A stretch of DNA of 64,000 nt from Candidatus Nanopelagicales bacterium (GTDB taxonomy: Bacteria; Actinomycetota; Actinomycetes; Nanopelagicales; Nanopelagicaceae): positions 1 to 64,000 of the forward strand of contig JAURGA010000005.1 of assembly GCA_030834095.1 (NCBI GenBank), written 5' to 3'. Each line of letters opens with the position of its first letter. The stretch's first letter is position 1. Below the pieces are notes generated by a model. That model was given only the letters and a program-made list of their open reading frames with translations. It did no database searches and had not been told where the DNA came from. Made by a program: the position numbers and the translations under genes. Positions 17,810-28,453 of this stretch are shown here, piece after piece.

Positions 17810-18939
17810 GTAAATCAGTTGTAGTAGTTGGCGCAGGTTTAGCTGGACTGACCTGCGCGATCTACCTGCAACGCCGAGGCGCAAGCGTCACGGTTCTCGA
17901 AAGTAGTGATCGCGTAGGGGGAAGAGTAAAGACAGATTCGGTTAATGGCTTTCTATTCGATCATGGCTTTCAGGTCATAAATCCAAACTATTCCGAAATC
18001 AAAAGGCTTAATGCGCTCTCGGAATTGGAGTTCTGCGAAGTTTTTAACAATCTTCGGATTTTCGAGGAATCTGGTGAAGTCGAAATTGGCTTAAGTCACC
18101 TGGTGAAAACTCTGAGCATTGGAAGTTTTGGCGAGAAAATTGAATTTGGTAAATTTTTAGTTAGCAATTCTAGAGATAAAAAACTAGGAGATTCCAGACA
18201 AAAGTTTAAAGGGCTATATGAGACTGCGCTATCACCGTTTTTGCGTGGTGTATTTCTTACTAACCCTGATCTGATCCGCGCTGATATCGCCAGAGAGATT
18301 ATTCGCTCATTTATTTTTGGGCGGCCTGGAGTCCCGCAATTTGGTGTTGGAGAATTCAGCAAAAATCTTGCGGCTGAAGTCTCAGACATTAGATTCAATT
18401 CACAAGTCGATGAGATTAAGCAGGGGAGTGTTCAAGGTAATTTTGGGAGAATCGATTGTGACGAAATAGTGGTTGCCACAGATCTAACAACGGCGGCACA
18501 GATGCTTGATCTTGGCGAGATTCCAAAGACTTTGAGTTCAACGACTTGGTATCACGCAACCAACGAAGATTTAATAAACGATAATTATTTGGTGCTAGAT
18601 TCGAAGAGTCCACTTGTTAATTCTTTGGTTATTTCTAAGGTATCCAGAAGCTATGCGCCAGTTGGTGTGAATCTGATTTCTAGCACCACTATTGCGCCGA
18701 TATCCGAGAGCGAAGTCCGAAAAGAGTTATCGAGATTCTGGAAATGCGATACCCGAAATTGGGATTTAGCTGCCCGATATGAAATAAAACAATCCTTGCC
18801 ATTTAGAACCGATTTAGATCAATTGAATCGCGCTCCGAAAACTAATGGTGGAATATATGTCGCTGGCGACCACAGAAGCGTGCCTTCACAAAATGGCGCT
18901 ATGAAATCTGGGCGCCAAGCTGCACTAGCAATTATTTAG
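17806..18939 (+). CDS. FAD-dependent amine oxidase/phytoene desaturase-like oxidoreductase
   Basis: The N-terminal dinucleotide fold has GAGLAGL (9-15), an [10 protein letters not shown] flavin-binding motif and the C-terminal [19 protein letters not shown] block, all typical of the NAD(P)/FAD amine-oxidase superfamily. It has 377 residues and no signal peptide. The GTG start is fused to the MMPL stop. One plausible reading is that it modifies an isoprenoid or lipid that the MMPL protein exports (inference only). It converges with the TIGR01777 gene and shares 4 bp at the stop codons. Confidence 0.78.
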   Translation: MSKSVVVVGAGLAGLTCAIYLQRRGASVTVLESSDRVGGRVKTDSVNGFLFDHGFQVINPNYSEIKRLNALSELEFCEVFNNLRIFEESGEVEIGLSHLVKTLSIGSFGEKIEFGKFLVSNSRDKKLGDSRQKFKGLYETALSPFLRGVFLTNPDLIRADIAREIIRSFIFGRPGVPQFGVGEFSKNLAAEVSDIRFNSQVDEIKQGSVQGNFGRIDCDEIVVATDLTTAAQMLDLGEIPKTLSSTTWYHATNEDLINDNYLVLDSKSPLVNSLVISKVSRSYAPVGVNLISSTTIAPISESEVRKELSRFWKCDTRNWDLAARYEIKQSLPFRTDLDQLNRAPKTNGGIYVAGDHRSVPSQNGAMKSGRQAALAII

Positions 18940-19838
18940 TGAGGAACTACAAGAGTTTCTAGAGCGCTTGTTAAGTGTGGATAATCAAAGACAAAATTAT
19001 CGTCTAACAAAGCTTGTGGAAGAATTTTCTTTGAGCCCAAAATCTCAGATGAAAATCCACCGAGCGCAAGTTTCAGTGCAAAACTTGGTGCTGGAAAGAG
19101 AGCTGGTCTATGCATTGCTCGGGCAAGTGCGGCGGTAAATTCTTGATTTGTAGATGGATTAGGTGCAGTTAAATTCACTGGTCCAGAAATCTTTGATTCC
19201 ATCAAATGGCAAATAGCCCGAACTTGATCGTGCAAGGTAATCCAAGACCACCACTGCTTTCCATTTCCAAGTTTTCCGCCAAGACCGAAACGGAAGAGTG
19301 GAATCATTCTTCCAAGTGCGCCACCAGTCGGATCCAGAACTAAACCAGTTCTGATCTTTACTGTGCGAACATCACCGGCAAGATCGGCAGCAGCTTCCCA
19401 TTCTCGGCAGACCGCAGACAGAAAATCATCGCCGCCACGATCAGATTCAGTTACTGCGCGGTTTCCAGTTTCGCCATACCAACCAATCGCACTTCCTGAG
19501 ATGAAAACCGAAGGCTTCACCGTTGCAACTGCATTTGCTATTGCAGTTGTTCCAAGTAAGCGAGAGTTCAAGATTGTTGATTTATATTTCTTAGTCCAAC
19601 GCTTATCGCCGACTCCTGCTCCAGCCAAATGGATTACTGCATCAACACCTTCGAGCGCACTTAAATCAACGGTTCCGGCCTTTGGATCCCAACTTATTTC
19701 ATCGCGAGCAATTGCAGGGCGACGAACAAGTCTTTGGACCGTATGTCCTTCGCTGCGGAGATGACCAACTAACGCGGTTCCGATTAATCCGGATGCGCCA
19801 GTAACCGCTACGCGTTGTGGCGGAAGGCGAGTGGCCAT
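18936..19838 (-). CDS. TIGR01777 family epimerase-like protein
   Basis: A 300-residue extended-SDR fold protein with the nucleotide loop TGASGLIG (13-20), the GSAIGWYG segment and a C-terminal DUF1731-like tail ([13 protein letters not shown] onward). The family is conserved but functionally undefined. Its position behind sucB matches M. tuberculosis Rv2216. It starts 2 nt after the sucB stop, so it is the tail of the lpd-sucB unit. Confidence 0.88.
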   Translation of the reverse strand: MATRLPPQRVAVTGASGLIGTALVGHLRSEGHTVQRLVRRPAIARDEISWDPKAGTVDLSALEGVDAVIHLAGAGVGDKRWTKKYKSTILNSRLLGTTAIANAVATVKPSVFISGSAIGWYGETGNRAVTESDRGGDDFLSAVCREWEAAADLAGDVRTVKIRTGLVLDPTGGALGRMIPLFRFGLGGKLGNGKQWWSWITLHDQVRAICHLMESKISGPVNLTAPNPSTNQEFTAALARAMHRPALFPAPSFALKLALGGFSSEILGSKKILPQALLDDNFVFDYPHLTSALETLVVPH

Positions 19839-19840
19839 AC

Positions 19841-21523
19841 TTAGGAGAGACCCAAATCAGATTCGAAACGACCGCCTTCTAGGCGATCCTTTAGCGTAAC
19901 CAAGAATCTTGCAGCATCTGCACCATCAACAATACGGTGATCATATGAAAGACCGAGATAAACCATTGAGCGAACTGCAATAGTTTCTCCGCCATCAGTA
20001 CCCTTCATGACCATAGGGCGTTTAACAACAGCACCTAAGCCAAGAATTGCTACCTGAGGTTGATTAATAATTGGCGTATCAAAGAGTGCTCCGCGACTTC
20101 CAGTATTTGTAATCGTGAAAGTTCCGCCACCAAGTTCATCAGGTGAAATCTTGTTATCGCGAGTTCTCGCCGCTACATCTGTAATCTTTCGAGCAACGCC
20201 ACCCATATTTAAATCACCGGCATCGCGGATCACTGGAACAAGTAGACCGCGTTCGGTATCAACTGCAATTCCAAGGTGTTCAGCGTTGTGATAAGTAATT
20301 TGGTCGCCATTTACTGAAGCATTTAATACTGGATGCTGCTTAAGTGCTTCACAAACTGCAACTGCAAAGAATGGTAAGAATGAGAGCTTTGTGCCTTCAC
20401 GAGCTTCGAAAGACGCCTTTGCGCGATCGCGCAGACGAGCAATCGCAGTTACATCTACTTCGACAACGGTGGTTAATTGCGCACTTACATGAAGTGATTC
20501 GAGCATGCGTTCTGCAATAACTTTGCGAAGTCGGGACATCGTCACTGTTGTTCCACGCAATGGTGAAACCGCAACTGGGGCAGCGCTGGATTGTGAAACT
20601 GGCGCAGCAGCAACAGGTGCACCTTGGGATGTAGCGGCTGCTCTAGGAGCTGCAGCAAGAACATCTTCCTTGCGGATTCGGCCACCAATACCGGTGCCCT
20701 TAACTTTCGATAAATCAACGTTATTTTCTGAAGCAAACTTACGCACGATAGGTGTCACGTATGCATCATCGTTTAAAACTTGAGATACAACTGGCGCTGC
20801 AACGACTGGTGCTACGGGTGCTGCCGCAATTGGTGCAGGTGGTGGAGTAACAGGGGCGGCTGCAACAACTGGAGCAACTGGCGCAGGAGGAGGTGTCGCA
20901 ACTGCAGCACCAGATCCACCAATTACTGCAAGTCGCGCACCGACTGGAACTGTTGAATCAACAGCAACATCAATTGAAACAAGTGTTCCGGATGCTGGAG
21001 AAGGAATTTCGGTATCAACTTTGTCGGTAGAGACTTCTAATAGTGCTTCATCAACAGTTACTTGATCGCCAACGTTTTTAAGCCAACGTGTGACAGTTCC
21101 CTCAGTTACTGATTCGCCAAGTGCTGGCATCGTCACAATAGTTCCGGTTGATGATGGAACTGCGACTGGAGCGGCTGGAGCAGGAGTCATGGTAGCGGCA
21201 GCAACTGGCGCGGCCGGTGCTGGCGGCGGAGTAACCGCAGCGGCAGCAACTGGAGCAGCTGGTGCTGGGGTAGTGGCACCCGAAGCGCCATCGGCAATAA
21301 CTGCAAGTTCGGCGCCGACTGCAACAGTTGAATCGACAGCAACAACAATTTTCTGCAAAATTCCGGCAACTGGAGAAGGAATTTCAGTATCAACTTTGTC
21401 GGTAGAAACTTCTAGGAGTGGCTCATCAACAGCCACCATGTCGCCTTCGTTTTTCAACCAACGCGTAACAGTTCCTTCAGTTACCGATTCGCCAAGTGCT
21501 GGCATCGTTACAGAAAAGGTCAT
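19841..21523 (-). CDS. sucB: E2 component of 2-oxoacid dehydrogenase complex (dihydrolipoamide acyltransferase)
   Basis: This 560-residue E2 has two lipoyl domains (lipoyl lysines Lys43 and Lys168, each in [12 protein letters not shown]), two Ala/Pro-rich linkers, an E3-binding domain (about 254-290, [11 protein letters not shown] and [13 protein letters not shown]) and a C-terminal catalytic core ending in [12 protein letters not shown] (His529, Asp533). It is annotated as succinyltransferase by actinobacterial convention, but in mycobacteria the orthologous gene (dlaT) serves pyruvate dehydrogenase, so the acyl specificity is open. The two lipoyl domains are nearly identical, which suggests recent duplication or gene conversion. 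lpd lies just upstream. Confidence 0.93.
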   Translation of the reverse strand: MTFSVTMPALGESVTEGTVTRWLKNEGDMVAVDEPLLEVSTDKVDTEIPSPVAGILQKIVVAVDSTVAVGAELAVIADGASGATTPAPAAPVAAAAVTPPPAPAAPVAAATMTPAPAAPVAVPSSTGTIVTMPALGESVTEGTVTRWLKNVGDQVTVDEALLEVSTDKVDTEIPSPASGTLVSIDVAVDSTVPVGARLAVIGGSGAAVATPPPAPVAPVVAAAPVTPPPAPIAAAPVAPVVAAPVVSQVLNDDAYVTPIVRKFASENNVDLSKVKGTGIGGRIRKEDVLAAAPRAAATSQGAPVAAAPVSQSSAAPVAVSPLRGTTVTMSRLRKVIAERMLESLHVSAQLTTVVEVDVTAIARLRDRAKASFEAREGTKLSFLPFFAVAVCEALKQHPVLNASVNGDQITYHNAEHLGIAVDTERGLLVPVIRDAGDLNMGGVARKITDVAARTRDNKISPDELGGGTFTITNTGSRGALFDTPIINQPQVAILGLGAVVKRPMVMKGTDGGETIAVRSMVYLGLSYDHRIVDGADAARFLVTLKDRLEGGRFESDLGLS

Positions 21524-21537
21524 TTTATTTTCTCCCG

Positions 21538-22905
21538 TTACCCGTGTGCATGTAGTGGTTTACCAGCAAGTGCTAAGTGTGCTTCGCCAACAGCTTCGGA
21601 AAGCGTTGGGTGAGCATGAATCAAAGCAGCAACATCAGAAGCTTCTGCCTCCCAGTTGCATATTAATTGTGCTTCGGCCAAAAGTTCGCCAACTCGGGCG
21701 CCAACCATATGAATTCCAAGAACTGGGCCATTTTTTGCTGCAACCAACTTAATAGCGCCAGCGGTCTTTAGGATTTGAGCTTTACCATTTCCGGCTAAGT
21801 CGTAATTCAATTCAACGACATCATGTCCGCGCTCTTTGGCCTGCGCAGTAGTAAGGCCAACAGATGCAACTTCTGGCTCAGAATAAGTAACACGAGGAAC
21901 CCCGTCGTAATTAATCGGGCGCGGATTCAAGCCACCGATTTCTTCAGCAACCAAAATACCTTCACCAAATCCAACGTGTGCCAATTGAAGCGTGGGGATT
22001 AAGTCACCGACTGCCCAAATACCTGGAACATTCGTGCGGCACTTGTCATCAACCAATACATATCCGCGATCCATAGTTAAACCAGCTTCTTCATAACCTA
22101 GGTTTGCAGAAACTGGACCTCGACCGACTGCAACAAGTAGAACTTCGGCAGTAAAGGTCTTTCCATCCTCAAGAGTTACGGTCACTCCCTTGGCATCTTT
22201 GCTCGCAGACTTAAAGCGAGTTCCAAGTTCAAAATTAATTCCACGTTTTCTAAACGCGCGCTCTAGACCCTTGCTTGAAGATTCATCCTCAAGAGCAATC
22301 AAGTGGGGTAGGCCTTCAATGATTGTTACTTCAGAACCAAAGGATTTCCAGACAGATGCAAATTCGCAACCAATAACTCCACCACCAAGAACAATTACGC
22401 TCTTTGGGACGCGGTCCATAGCAATCGCTTGCTCACTGGTAATTATTTGGGTGCCATCAATATCCAGACCAGGAAGCGTCTTTGGGTAGGAACCAGTAGC
22501 TAGAACGATGTTCTTGCCAGTGTATTTAACGCCATTTACTTCAACTTCGTTCTTAGAAACTAAACGACCGTGGCCTTCAATGTAAGTAACGTTTCGAGAC
22601 TTAACTAAACCTTGTAGACCCTTGTGAAGTTTTGAGACAACGCCATCTTTGTAAGCATTTACTGCCAACATATCGATGCCGATGAACTGGGTATTTACCC
22701 CGAAATCAGCGGAGTGGCGCGAGCTATCGGCAACCTCGCCGGCATGAAGTAGCGCCTTAGTTGGTATGCAACCGCGATGTAAACATGTGCCGCCGAGCTT
22801 GTTCTCCTCGATCAAAGCAACCGACAAACCAAGTTGAGATGAACGTAGGGCGCAGGCGTATCCGCCGCTGCCTCCACCAAGAATCACTACATCAAATTGC
22901 GACAC
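21538..22905 (-). CDS. lpdA: Dihydrolipoamide dehydrogenase (E3)
   Basis: This 455-residue flavoprotein re-oxidises dihydrolipoyl groups with NAD+. It has the FAD loop [10 protein letters not shown] (10-19), the redox disulfide Cys41/Cys46 in [13 protein letters not shown], an NAD loop [11 protein letters not shown] and the C-terminal catalytic [10 protein letters not shown] (His432, Glu437). It lies 14 nt upstream of sucB in the same transcript. No SD stronger than AGGTG is seen, and the start is preceded by CGAAAGGTGCTCTGTGTCG. Confidence 0.95.
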   Translation of the reverse strand: MSQFDVVILGGGSGGYACALRSSQLGLSVALIEENKLGGTCLHRGCIPTKALLHAGEVADSSRHSADFGVNTQFIGIDMLAVNAYKDGVVSKLHKGLQGLVKSRNVTYIEGHGRLVSKNEVEVNGVKYTGKNIVLATGSYPKTLPGLDIDGTQIITSEQAIAMDRVPKSVIVLGGGVIGCEFASVWKSFGSEVTIIEGLPHLIALEDESSSKGLERAFRKRGINFELGTRFKSASKDAKGVTVTLEDGKTFTAEVLLVAVGRGPVSANLGYEEAGLTMDRGYVLVDDKCRTNVPGIWAVGDLIPTLQLAHVGFGEGILVAEEIGGLNPRPINYDGVPRVTYSEPEVASVGLTTAQAKERGHDVVELNYDLAGNGKAQILKTAGAIKLVAAKNGPVLGIHMVGARVGELLAEAQLICNWEAEASDVAALIHAHPTLSEAVGEAHLALAGKPLHAHG

Positions 22906-22992
22906 AGAGCACCTTTCGCTTGTAACCGATGAAACTTAAGCCCAATCTTGCCACGAATTCCACCAGAGCCTAATTCGAGGTTGATTGAGGAT

Positions 22993-24489
22993 TTACTCTG
23001 AACGCGGCGCTTGTGATGAAGCCGACTCGACCAAGGTTACAAGGGATCGGAGGGCGATTCCGGTGCCACCAACTGGCGTATATCCATGTGGAGTGGGCTC
23101 GTTATATGCAGGCCCTGCAATATCTAAATGAAGCCACGAAATATCAGGCTCAATAAATTCCTTCAAGAAGAGACCAGCGACCAACATCCCGCCCATTCGG
23201 TCACCAATGTTTGCAAGATCTGCGACAGGTGAATCAAGTGATGCACGGAGTTCTTCGGGAAGTGGCATTGGCCAGAAGGCTTCACCAGCTTTCTCAGATG
23301 CTTCTAAAAATTGTTGAGAAAATTCCACATCATTTGTCATGACCGCACTAATTCGAGTTCCCAGGGCAACAACTTGCGCGCCGGTAAGAGTTGCAACATC
23401 GATGATGCCATCTAGCCCGCCAGCTTTCTTAGCAACTTCCTGTGCTCTAACAATTGCGTCAGCTAAAACTAATCGACCTTCAGCATCTGGATTTAAAACT
23501 TCGACGGTTTTTCCACCATAAATACTTATGATGTCACTCGGCCTAGTTGCATTTTCACTGACCATGTTCTCAGCTAATGGCGCCCAGGCATCAATTGCAA
23601 CGGATAACTTCAATTCAGCTATTGCAAAGATCGCACCAATAACTGCAGCCGCACCACTCATGTCGCTCTTCATTGCTTCCATACCATTCGCAGGCTTCAG
23701 CGCCAGACCACCAGTATCGAAAGTTATGCCCTTGCCAACAAATGCGTATCGCGCTCTTGCTTTGCCCGGCGTGTAAGAAATATGAAGGAGGCGTGGGGGA
23801 TTCGCAGAACCTTGACCTACTCCAATGATTCCACCGTAACCCTGATTCTTAAGTGTTGCTTCATTCAGAATTTCAACCTTTAACCCAAGCGGCGTGGCTA
23901 ACTTTTTCATACGAGTGCAGAAAGAATCCGGCGTTAAGTGACTTGGGGGAGTATTAATCAGATCGCGAACCATTGCAGTATTGCGTGCAATTATTTCAGC
24001 CCGGACTAAGAATCGTTTTGCAGCAGCATCCGATGTTGATTTTGTGGCAATAACAATTTGCTCGAGAGGCTCTTTAAAATCTGATTTGGTGCTCGATCTA
24101 AATTCATTGAAAGCATACGCACCAAGAGCAGCGCCTTCGGCAACTGCAGAGATCTGGGCGAGGGTAGATGCGGGTAGCGCAAAAGTTGCAGTGCTCTGGC
24201 CAGCTAATTCACGGGCGGCAGAACCAGCGGCTCTACGCAGATTTTCCGGTTCATAGCTCTTTGAAGTTTCGCCCAAACCCGTAAAGTAAATAGTTTGAGG
24301 CTTGCTATAGGGAACTTTTATAATTTCATCACTTTTTCCAGTAGCGCCAAGATTTTTGAGAATTTCAATTAAGGCTTTCTCATTTACAGTGACAGCTCCG
24401 GATTCAATCTTTAACTTGCCATCTTTTGCGGATAGCCCAATAACTGCGTATGGAGTTGCCAGAGTAGAAGCTAACTTCAACGCTCTCAT
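22993..24489 (-). CDS. pepA: Leucyl aminopeptidase (M17)
   Basis: A 498-residue M17 metallo-aminopeptidase that removes N-terminal residues from peptides in the cytoplasm. Metal and catalytic residues are visible: VGKGITFDTGG (Lys253, Asp258), MKSDMSGAAAV (Asp276) and the signature NPDAEGRLVLAD (Asp334, Glu336, Arg339; the usual NTDAEGRL has Pro in place of Thr). The start has AGGAGAATT directly before ATG. Its place upstream of lpd/sucB mirrors M. tuberculosis pepB (Rv2213). Confidence 0.95.
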   Translation of the reverse strand: MRALKLASTLATPYAVIGLSAKDGKLKIESGAVTVNEKALIEILKNLGATGKSDEIIKVPYSKPQTIYFTGLGETSKSYEPENLRRAAGSAARELAGQSTATFALPASTLAQISAVAEGAALGAYAFNEFRSSTKSDFKEPLEQIVIATKSTSDAAAKRFLVRAEIIARNTAMVRDLINTPPSHLTPDSFCTRMKKLATPLGLKVEILNEATLKNQGYGGIIGVGQGSANPPRLLHISYTPGKARARYAFVGKGITFDTGGLALKPANGMEAMKSDMSGAAAVIGAIFAIAELKLSVAIDAWAPLAENMVSENATRPSDIISIYGGKTVEVLNPDAEGRLVLADAIVRAQEVAKKAGGLDGIIDVATLTGAQVVALGTRISAVMTNDVEFSQQFLEASEKAGEAFWPMPLPEELRASLDSPVADLANIGDRMGGMLVAGLFLKEFIEPDISWLHLDIAGPAYNEPTPHGYTPVGGTGIALRSLVTLVESASSQAPRSE

Positions 24490-24573
24490 AATTCTCCTAT
24501 TTATGTCCTGATGAACTTCAATTCAAGTTAGTCGAACTATAAATCAACTTCCTTGGATTGCCTAAGTTTAAGA

Positions 24574-24579
24574 TAAGTT
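24574..24579 (+). promoter_or_regulatory. -10 box of gcvT, leaderless layout
   Basis: TAAGTT ends 6 nt before the gcvT ATG (24586), with no Shine-Dalgarno. TTGGAT upstream could be a -35 with a short spacer. Confidence 0.35.
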
Positions 24580-24585
24580 TGCCCC

Positions 24586-25701
24586 ATGAAATCACCGTTA
24601 TATGAGTGGCATGGTGCCATGGATGCAAAGTTGGCAGACTTTGGTGGTTGGGATATGCCAATTGAATATCCCAAGGGGATTGCAGGGTTTAGTGGCGGCA
24701 CACTTGCTGAACATGCATCAGTTCGGGAGCGCGTTGGAGTATTTGATGTCTCACACTTAGGGAAAATAAGCGTCAAGGGTCAAGGCGCAAAAGATTTTGT
24801 AAATTCAATGGTCACCAATGATCTAAATCGCATAACTTCTGGGCAAGCGCAATACAACCTTTTTTGCAATGACGCAGGTGGCGTGATTGATGATTTGATT
24901 GTTTATCAATTTGCACCCGATGATATTTTCATAATTCCAAATGCATCAAATTGTTCGCAGGTGGCAGCAGATCTAAGCGCTGTTGCACCAAGTGGTATCA
25001 CGGTTAAAAACATCCATCAGGAATATGCAGTTCTGGCCTTGCAGGGTCCAAATAGCTCAAAAGTTTTAGCTGATATTGGAATCAATCTGGATTTGGAATA
25101 CATGTCATTTGGAAAGATAACTTTGCCCGGCAGTGAAGACCTTGGCGAGATAATAATTTGCCGAACTGGTTATAGCGGAGAATTAGGTTATGAACTGTTA
25201 CCCAAATGGGAGAGTGCTACCCAAGTGTGGGAAGTTCTGGTTGAAAAAATAGCGAAATACGATGGTCGAGTTTGCGGGTTAGGCGCGCGAGATACCTTGC
25301 GAACTGAGATGGGATATCCGCTTCATGGACATGAGCTTTCACTTGAAATTACTCCAGTGCAAGCAAGTGCCAGTTGGGCGGTTGTTTTTGCAAAGAATGA
25401 ATTTCGTGGAAAGGCGGCGTTGGAAATTGAGAAAAGCAAAGGACCAACAAGAGTTCTTAGGGCGCTTAAATCTAATGATCGGGGCATACCGAGATCGGGC
25501 ATGACGGTATTAGATTCTTTGGGCAGTGAAATAGGTGAAGTAACTAGCGGAACTTTCTCGCCAACCCTAAAGGTCGGCATAGCGCTTGCCTTGTTGAGTC
25601 CAGAATTTAAAGTTGGTGACCAAGTTCAAATAGATATTCGCGGCCGGTTAAGTAGCGCGTCAATCGTTCGCGCACCATTCGTTGAACCACGGGTCCGCTA
25701 A
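24586..25701 (+). CDS. gcvT: Aminomethyltransferase, glycine cleavage T protein
   Basis: GcvT takes the aminomethyl group from the lipoylated H protein to tetrahydrofolate, releasing ammonia. Length 371 is typical. It has the N-terminal ADFGGWDMPIEY and FDVSHLGK motifs, a central RTGYSGELGYEL and LGARDTLRTEMGYPL, and the C-terminal barrel domain. gcvH and gcvP are not in this window. No glycine riboswitch was found in the 96-bp divergent region with pepA. It converges with btuD with a 4-bp overlap at the stop codons. Confidence 0.95.
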   Translation: MKSPLYEWHGAMDAKLADFGGWDMPIEYPKGIAGFSGGTLAEHASVRERVGVFDVSHLGKISVKGQGAKDFVNSMVTNDLNRITSGQAQYNLFCNDAGGVIDDLIVYQFAPDDIFIIPNASNCSQVAADLSAVAPSGITVKNIHQEYAVLALQGPNSSKVLADIGINLDLEYMSFGKITLPGSEDLGEIIICRTGYSGELGYELLPKWESATQVWEVLVEKIAKYDGRVCGLGARDTLRTEMGYPLHGHELSLEITPVQASASWAVVFAKNEFRGKAALEIEKSKGPTRVLRALKSNDRGIPRSGMTVLDSLGSEIGEVTSGTFSPTLKVGIALALLSPEFKVGDQVQIDIRGRLSSASIVRAPFVEPRVR

Positions 25702-26456
25702 CTAGTTAAATCTTTATTCGCAACAATGACTGGGCGCCCAGAATCCAAGGTGTAGACATTGATTCGATTTTCAAAGGCGCTCTTTAGCTCTGGTGAATGA
25801 ATTACAAAATCCGAAGTTCCATTTAGAAGAACTTTTCCTTCCTGCATGACCACGATTTTTTCGGCATACATAGCTGCAAGCGTTATGTCGTGCATAGTAG
25901 AAATAATTGTCACACCGCGTTCTTTGAGAATTTCGATGTTATTCAAGACTGAAATTTGATGGTGTAGGTCCAGAGCGCTGGTCGGCTCATCAAGCAAAAT
26001 CAGTGTTGGCTCTTGGACGAGCGCACGCGCGATTAGCGCACGTTGCATCTCGCCACCAGAGAGCAGTGACACATGTTGGCTCTGCATCCCAAAGAGACCA
26101 GTCAGTTTAAGAATGTCCACAACCATCTTGCGGCTATGACTGCTCTCGTTGCCCCAACCGTCACGTTTCGACCGACCCATCATTACATATTCACCCACGC
26201 CCATACCGATTGGGATTTGTGGATGTTGCGGAACAAAAGCGACATTGCGATCATGATTCCTAAACACTTCAACGCCGTTATCAGTAATCGAACCGGAATA
26301 TGGGAGAGAGCCCAGAAGTGATTTAAGGAGTGTGGTCTTTCCGGCACCATTAGGACCAACTAGGCAAGTCCACTTTCCATCTTCAATTTCAATGTTTATA
26401 TCGGAGAGGATGCTGCGCTGACCAATCCGAACACTTAAATCTGAAATATTAATCAC
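25698..26456 (-). CDS. btuD: Vitamin B12/siderophore-type ABC importer ATPase (BtuD-like)
   Basis: A 252-residue ATPase of the FecE/BtuD group with Walker A GPNGAGKTT (34-42), signature LSGGEMQRALIARAL (132-146), Walker B LILLDEPTSALDL (152-164) and the switch histidine in STMHDITLA. It overlaps the permease gene by 4 nt. The cobalamin riboswitch ahead of btuF makes B12 or cobinamide the likely cargo. Confidence 0.9.
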   Translation of the reverse strand: MINISDLSVRIGQRSILSDINIEIEDGKWTCLVGPNGAGKTTLLKSLLGSLPYSGSITDNGVEVFRNHDRNVAFVPQHPQIPIGMGVGEYVMMGRSKRDGWGNESSHSRKMVVDILKLTGLFGMQSQHVSLLSGGEMQRALIARALVQEPTLILLDEPTSALDLHHQISVLNNIEILKERGVTIISTMHDITLAAMYAEKIVVMQEGKVLLNGTSDFVIHSPELKSAFENRINVYTLDSGRPVIVANKDLTS

Positions 26457-27490
26457 TGCGCTACCAACCTTTTCTTTCGTAGAACAAATAGGAAGAACGG
26501 TGCTCCGACAAAGGCTGTGATTACGCCAATCGGAAGTTCAGCTGGTGAGAGAAGTGTTCTTGCCCCGAGATCTGCGAGCACAAGGAAGCTGGCTCCCACT
26601 AACGCGATAGTAAGCAGGCCCCGATTTGTGACGCGATGAGTTAAACCTCGGACTAGATGTGGAACGACGATTCCCACAAAGCCAATCAATCCACTGGCCG
26701 AAACTGCTGTAGCGGTCGCTAGGGTCGCAGCCACAACTGCAATTACGCGCAACTTATTCGGGTTTATTCCAAGCGAGTATGCCTCTTCATCGGTAAGCAT
26801 CAGGCCATCTAACTGTTTGGAAACTGTAAATAAAATAATAAGTGCAATAAAAATATAAATCGATGACCAAGTAACTACTTGCCAATTGGCAACTGTAAGT
26901 TCACCAAGTATCCATGAGTAAACAGGTCTGAGCGAGGCACTATTTCGCTGCTGCAGATAAGTTTGAACCGCCGTTGCAAAAGAGCCAACTGCGATACCTG
27001 AAAGAAGGAGTGAGTTTGGTTCGGCGAAGAATTTGCCGGATATAAAGAAGCTGACTAAAACCGCAGATATGGCTCCGAAGAATGCAAACACTGGAAGCAA
27101 ACTACGAAGATCGGCGCCTGCGCTTGTCAATGCAATAGTTGCACCAAGCCCAGCACCTGCCGCCGCACCAAGTAGATATGGATCTGCAAGTGGATTTCGG
27201 AAAACTGTTTGATACACAGCGCCACTTGTAGCAAGTGCAGCTCCAACAACTGCGGCAAGAAGGGCTCTTGGTAAACGTAGATCAATTAGCAGAGTGCGAT
27301 CTTGGCCAGTTAGTCCGCCAGGCAATCCCAGCAGAGTTCGAATAATCTCTTGAAAGCTCAAGGAAACTGGCCCAAAACTTATTGCAAGAATTCCAACGAA
27401 CAAGAGCAGGGCGGCAGCGAAAGCGGTTATCTTCCAATTCCAAATTGGAGCCAAACCGCTATCTTCGCCCTTGCTCTTGTTCTTAATCAT
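26453..27490 (-). CDS. btuC: B12 ABC importer permease (BtuC/FecCD family)
   Basis: A 345-residue membrane permease with about ten helices. Family motifs include LRLPRALLAAVVGAALATSG, NPLADPYLLGAAAGAGLG and the coupling segment GLIGFVGIVVPHLVRGL near the C-terminal third. It forms a homodimer around the transport path and couples to two BtuD. It lies 8 nt after btuF and overlaps btuD by 4 nt. Confidence 0.9.
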   Translation of the reverse strand: MIKNKSKGEDSGLAPIWNWKITAFAAALLLFVGILAISFGPVSLSFQEIIRTLLGLPGGLTGQDRTLLIDLRLPRALLAAVVGAALATSGAVYQTVFRNPLADPYLLGAAAGAGLGATIALTSAGADLRSLLPVFAFFGAISAVLVSFFISGKFFAEPNSLLLSGIAVGSFATAVQTYLQQRNSASLRPVYSWILGELTVANWQVVTWSSIYIFIALIILFTVSKQLDGLMLTDEEAYSLGINPNKLRVIAVVAATLATATAVSASGLIGFVGIVVPHLVRGLTHRVTNRGLLTIALVGASFLVLADLGARTLLSPAELPIGVITAFVGAPFFLFVLRKKRLVAQ

Positions 27491-27498
27491 TTGATGAG

Positions 27499-28365
27499 CT
27501 ACTTAACCTTCACAATTGCATCTGCGATGAATTGATAGAAATCAACAAGCCTTGGACCCCAACGAGATGGAATATCTTCCGGCAGTGAAACCACGTTCTG
27601 TTTTTTCACTGCTGAAATTCCACTCCAGCCAGGTCGCTTAGTTAACGTGGCAAGTGATTCACCATATTGCGCATCTGCAAGAAATACTATTTTTGGGTTT
27701 GATTTGATTACATATTCAGATTGCAACTGCGGATAACCAGCAGAATCTACTGATGCAGCGGGGTCTGCGATATTAATCAGTTTGAAGTCTCTGTATACCT
27801 TGCCAATGAATGTATCTGACGTCGCGGTATATAGGGTGTTATCTAATTCGTGAAAGAAAGAGATCTTCTTGGAAGTTCTTCCACTCTTAACTGCCGCAGC
27901 AATTTTTCTCTTCATATCTGACACGATGCTCTGAGCACCAGAGATTTTTCCGGTAGCTCTGCCCAGTGCAGTGATCTCACGATAGGCCTCACGTAGTGTT
28001 TTTGGCGCCCGTTCTAGGAATACCTTTATCTTTAATTGCTCAAGTGCTGCCTTAACTTCTAAAGCTTTTGTGGCATCCGCATTCAGGATGATCAAATCTG
28101 GTTTGTAGTTTAAGAGCGCCTCAACATTTGGATTAAAGGCTGAGAGTTTTGTCATCGGAGCTTCACTTGGATAGTTTGAGAGATCGTCCACCGCGATGAC
28201 TTGCTCCCCAGAACCAATTGCGTAAAGAATTTCAGTGGCGCTAGGTGAAAGTGAGATAATTCGCTTCGGGATATTTGGTGCTGCTTGTGATGGATTAATT
28301 GCTATGGATAAGAGCGCCATTGTGGCTATGGCCAATTTGGCTAAAAACTTTCTGTTTTGAAACAT
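27499..28365 (-). CDS. btuF: B12-binding protein of the ABC importer (BtuF-like)
   Basis: A 288-residue secreted binding protein of cluster A-II. An N-terminal signal peptide ends near NPSQA|AP (about residue 28). Two helical-hinge lobes follow, with RIISLSPSATEILYAIG and the typical DDLSNYP motif near residue 62. No lipobox cysteine is visible, so anchoring in a one-membrane cell must occur another way or the signal segment is retained. Expression should be controlled by the upstream riboswitch. GAGGGAG, 7 nt before the ATG, is both the ribosome-binding site and the 3' arm of the switch terminator. Confidence 0.9.
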   Translation of the reverse strand: MFQNRKFLAKLAIATMALLSIAINPSQAAPNIPKRIISLSPSATEILYAIGSGEQVIAVDDLSNYPSEAPMTKLSAFNPNVEALLNYKPDLIILNADATKALEVKAALEQLKIKVFLERAPKTLREAYREITALGRATGKISGAQSIVSDMKRKIAAAVKSGRTSKKISFFHELDNTLYTATSDTFIGKVYRDFKLINIADPAASVDSAGYPQLQSEYVIKSNPKIVFLADAQYGESLATLTKRPGWSGISAVKKQNVVSLPEDIPSRWGPRLVDFYQFIADAIVKVK

Positions 28366-28453
28366 AAAAAATCTCCCTCAAGATTTTGAGGGAGGAAGCT
28401 TGGGCAAAGTAGAAAATAAATTCTCTAGAAGCCCGACCTTCCTCCGAGGTCGG
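28366..28453 (-). terminator. Expression platform of the cobalamin riboswitch (terminator/antiterminator)
   Basis: On the minus strand CTCCCTCAA pairs with TTGAGGGAG (28373-28394, 9 bp) and is followed by T6 directly before btuF ATG, forming an intrinsic terminator whose 3' arm is the Shine-Dalgarno. GGAGGAAG (28438-28445) is complementary to CTTCCTCC (28391-28398) in the 5' arm, giving an antiterminator. A competing 7-bp hairpin CCGACCT/AGGTCGG (28433-28453) hides GGAGGAAG. The inferred logic is that bound cobalamin favours the hiding hairpin and so the terminator. Confidence 0.75.

Noticed and set aside
21090-21752. 220-codon + strand ORF opposite sucB/lpd
   Set aside because: An antisense frame kept open by the Ala/Pro-rich linker and repeated lipoyl codons; no ribosome-binding site or domain.
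24490-24585. Possible glycine riboswitch before gcvT
   Set aside because: The region is only 96 bp, divergent, and shows no glycine-aptamer core; a leaderless promoter explains it.
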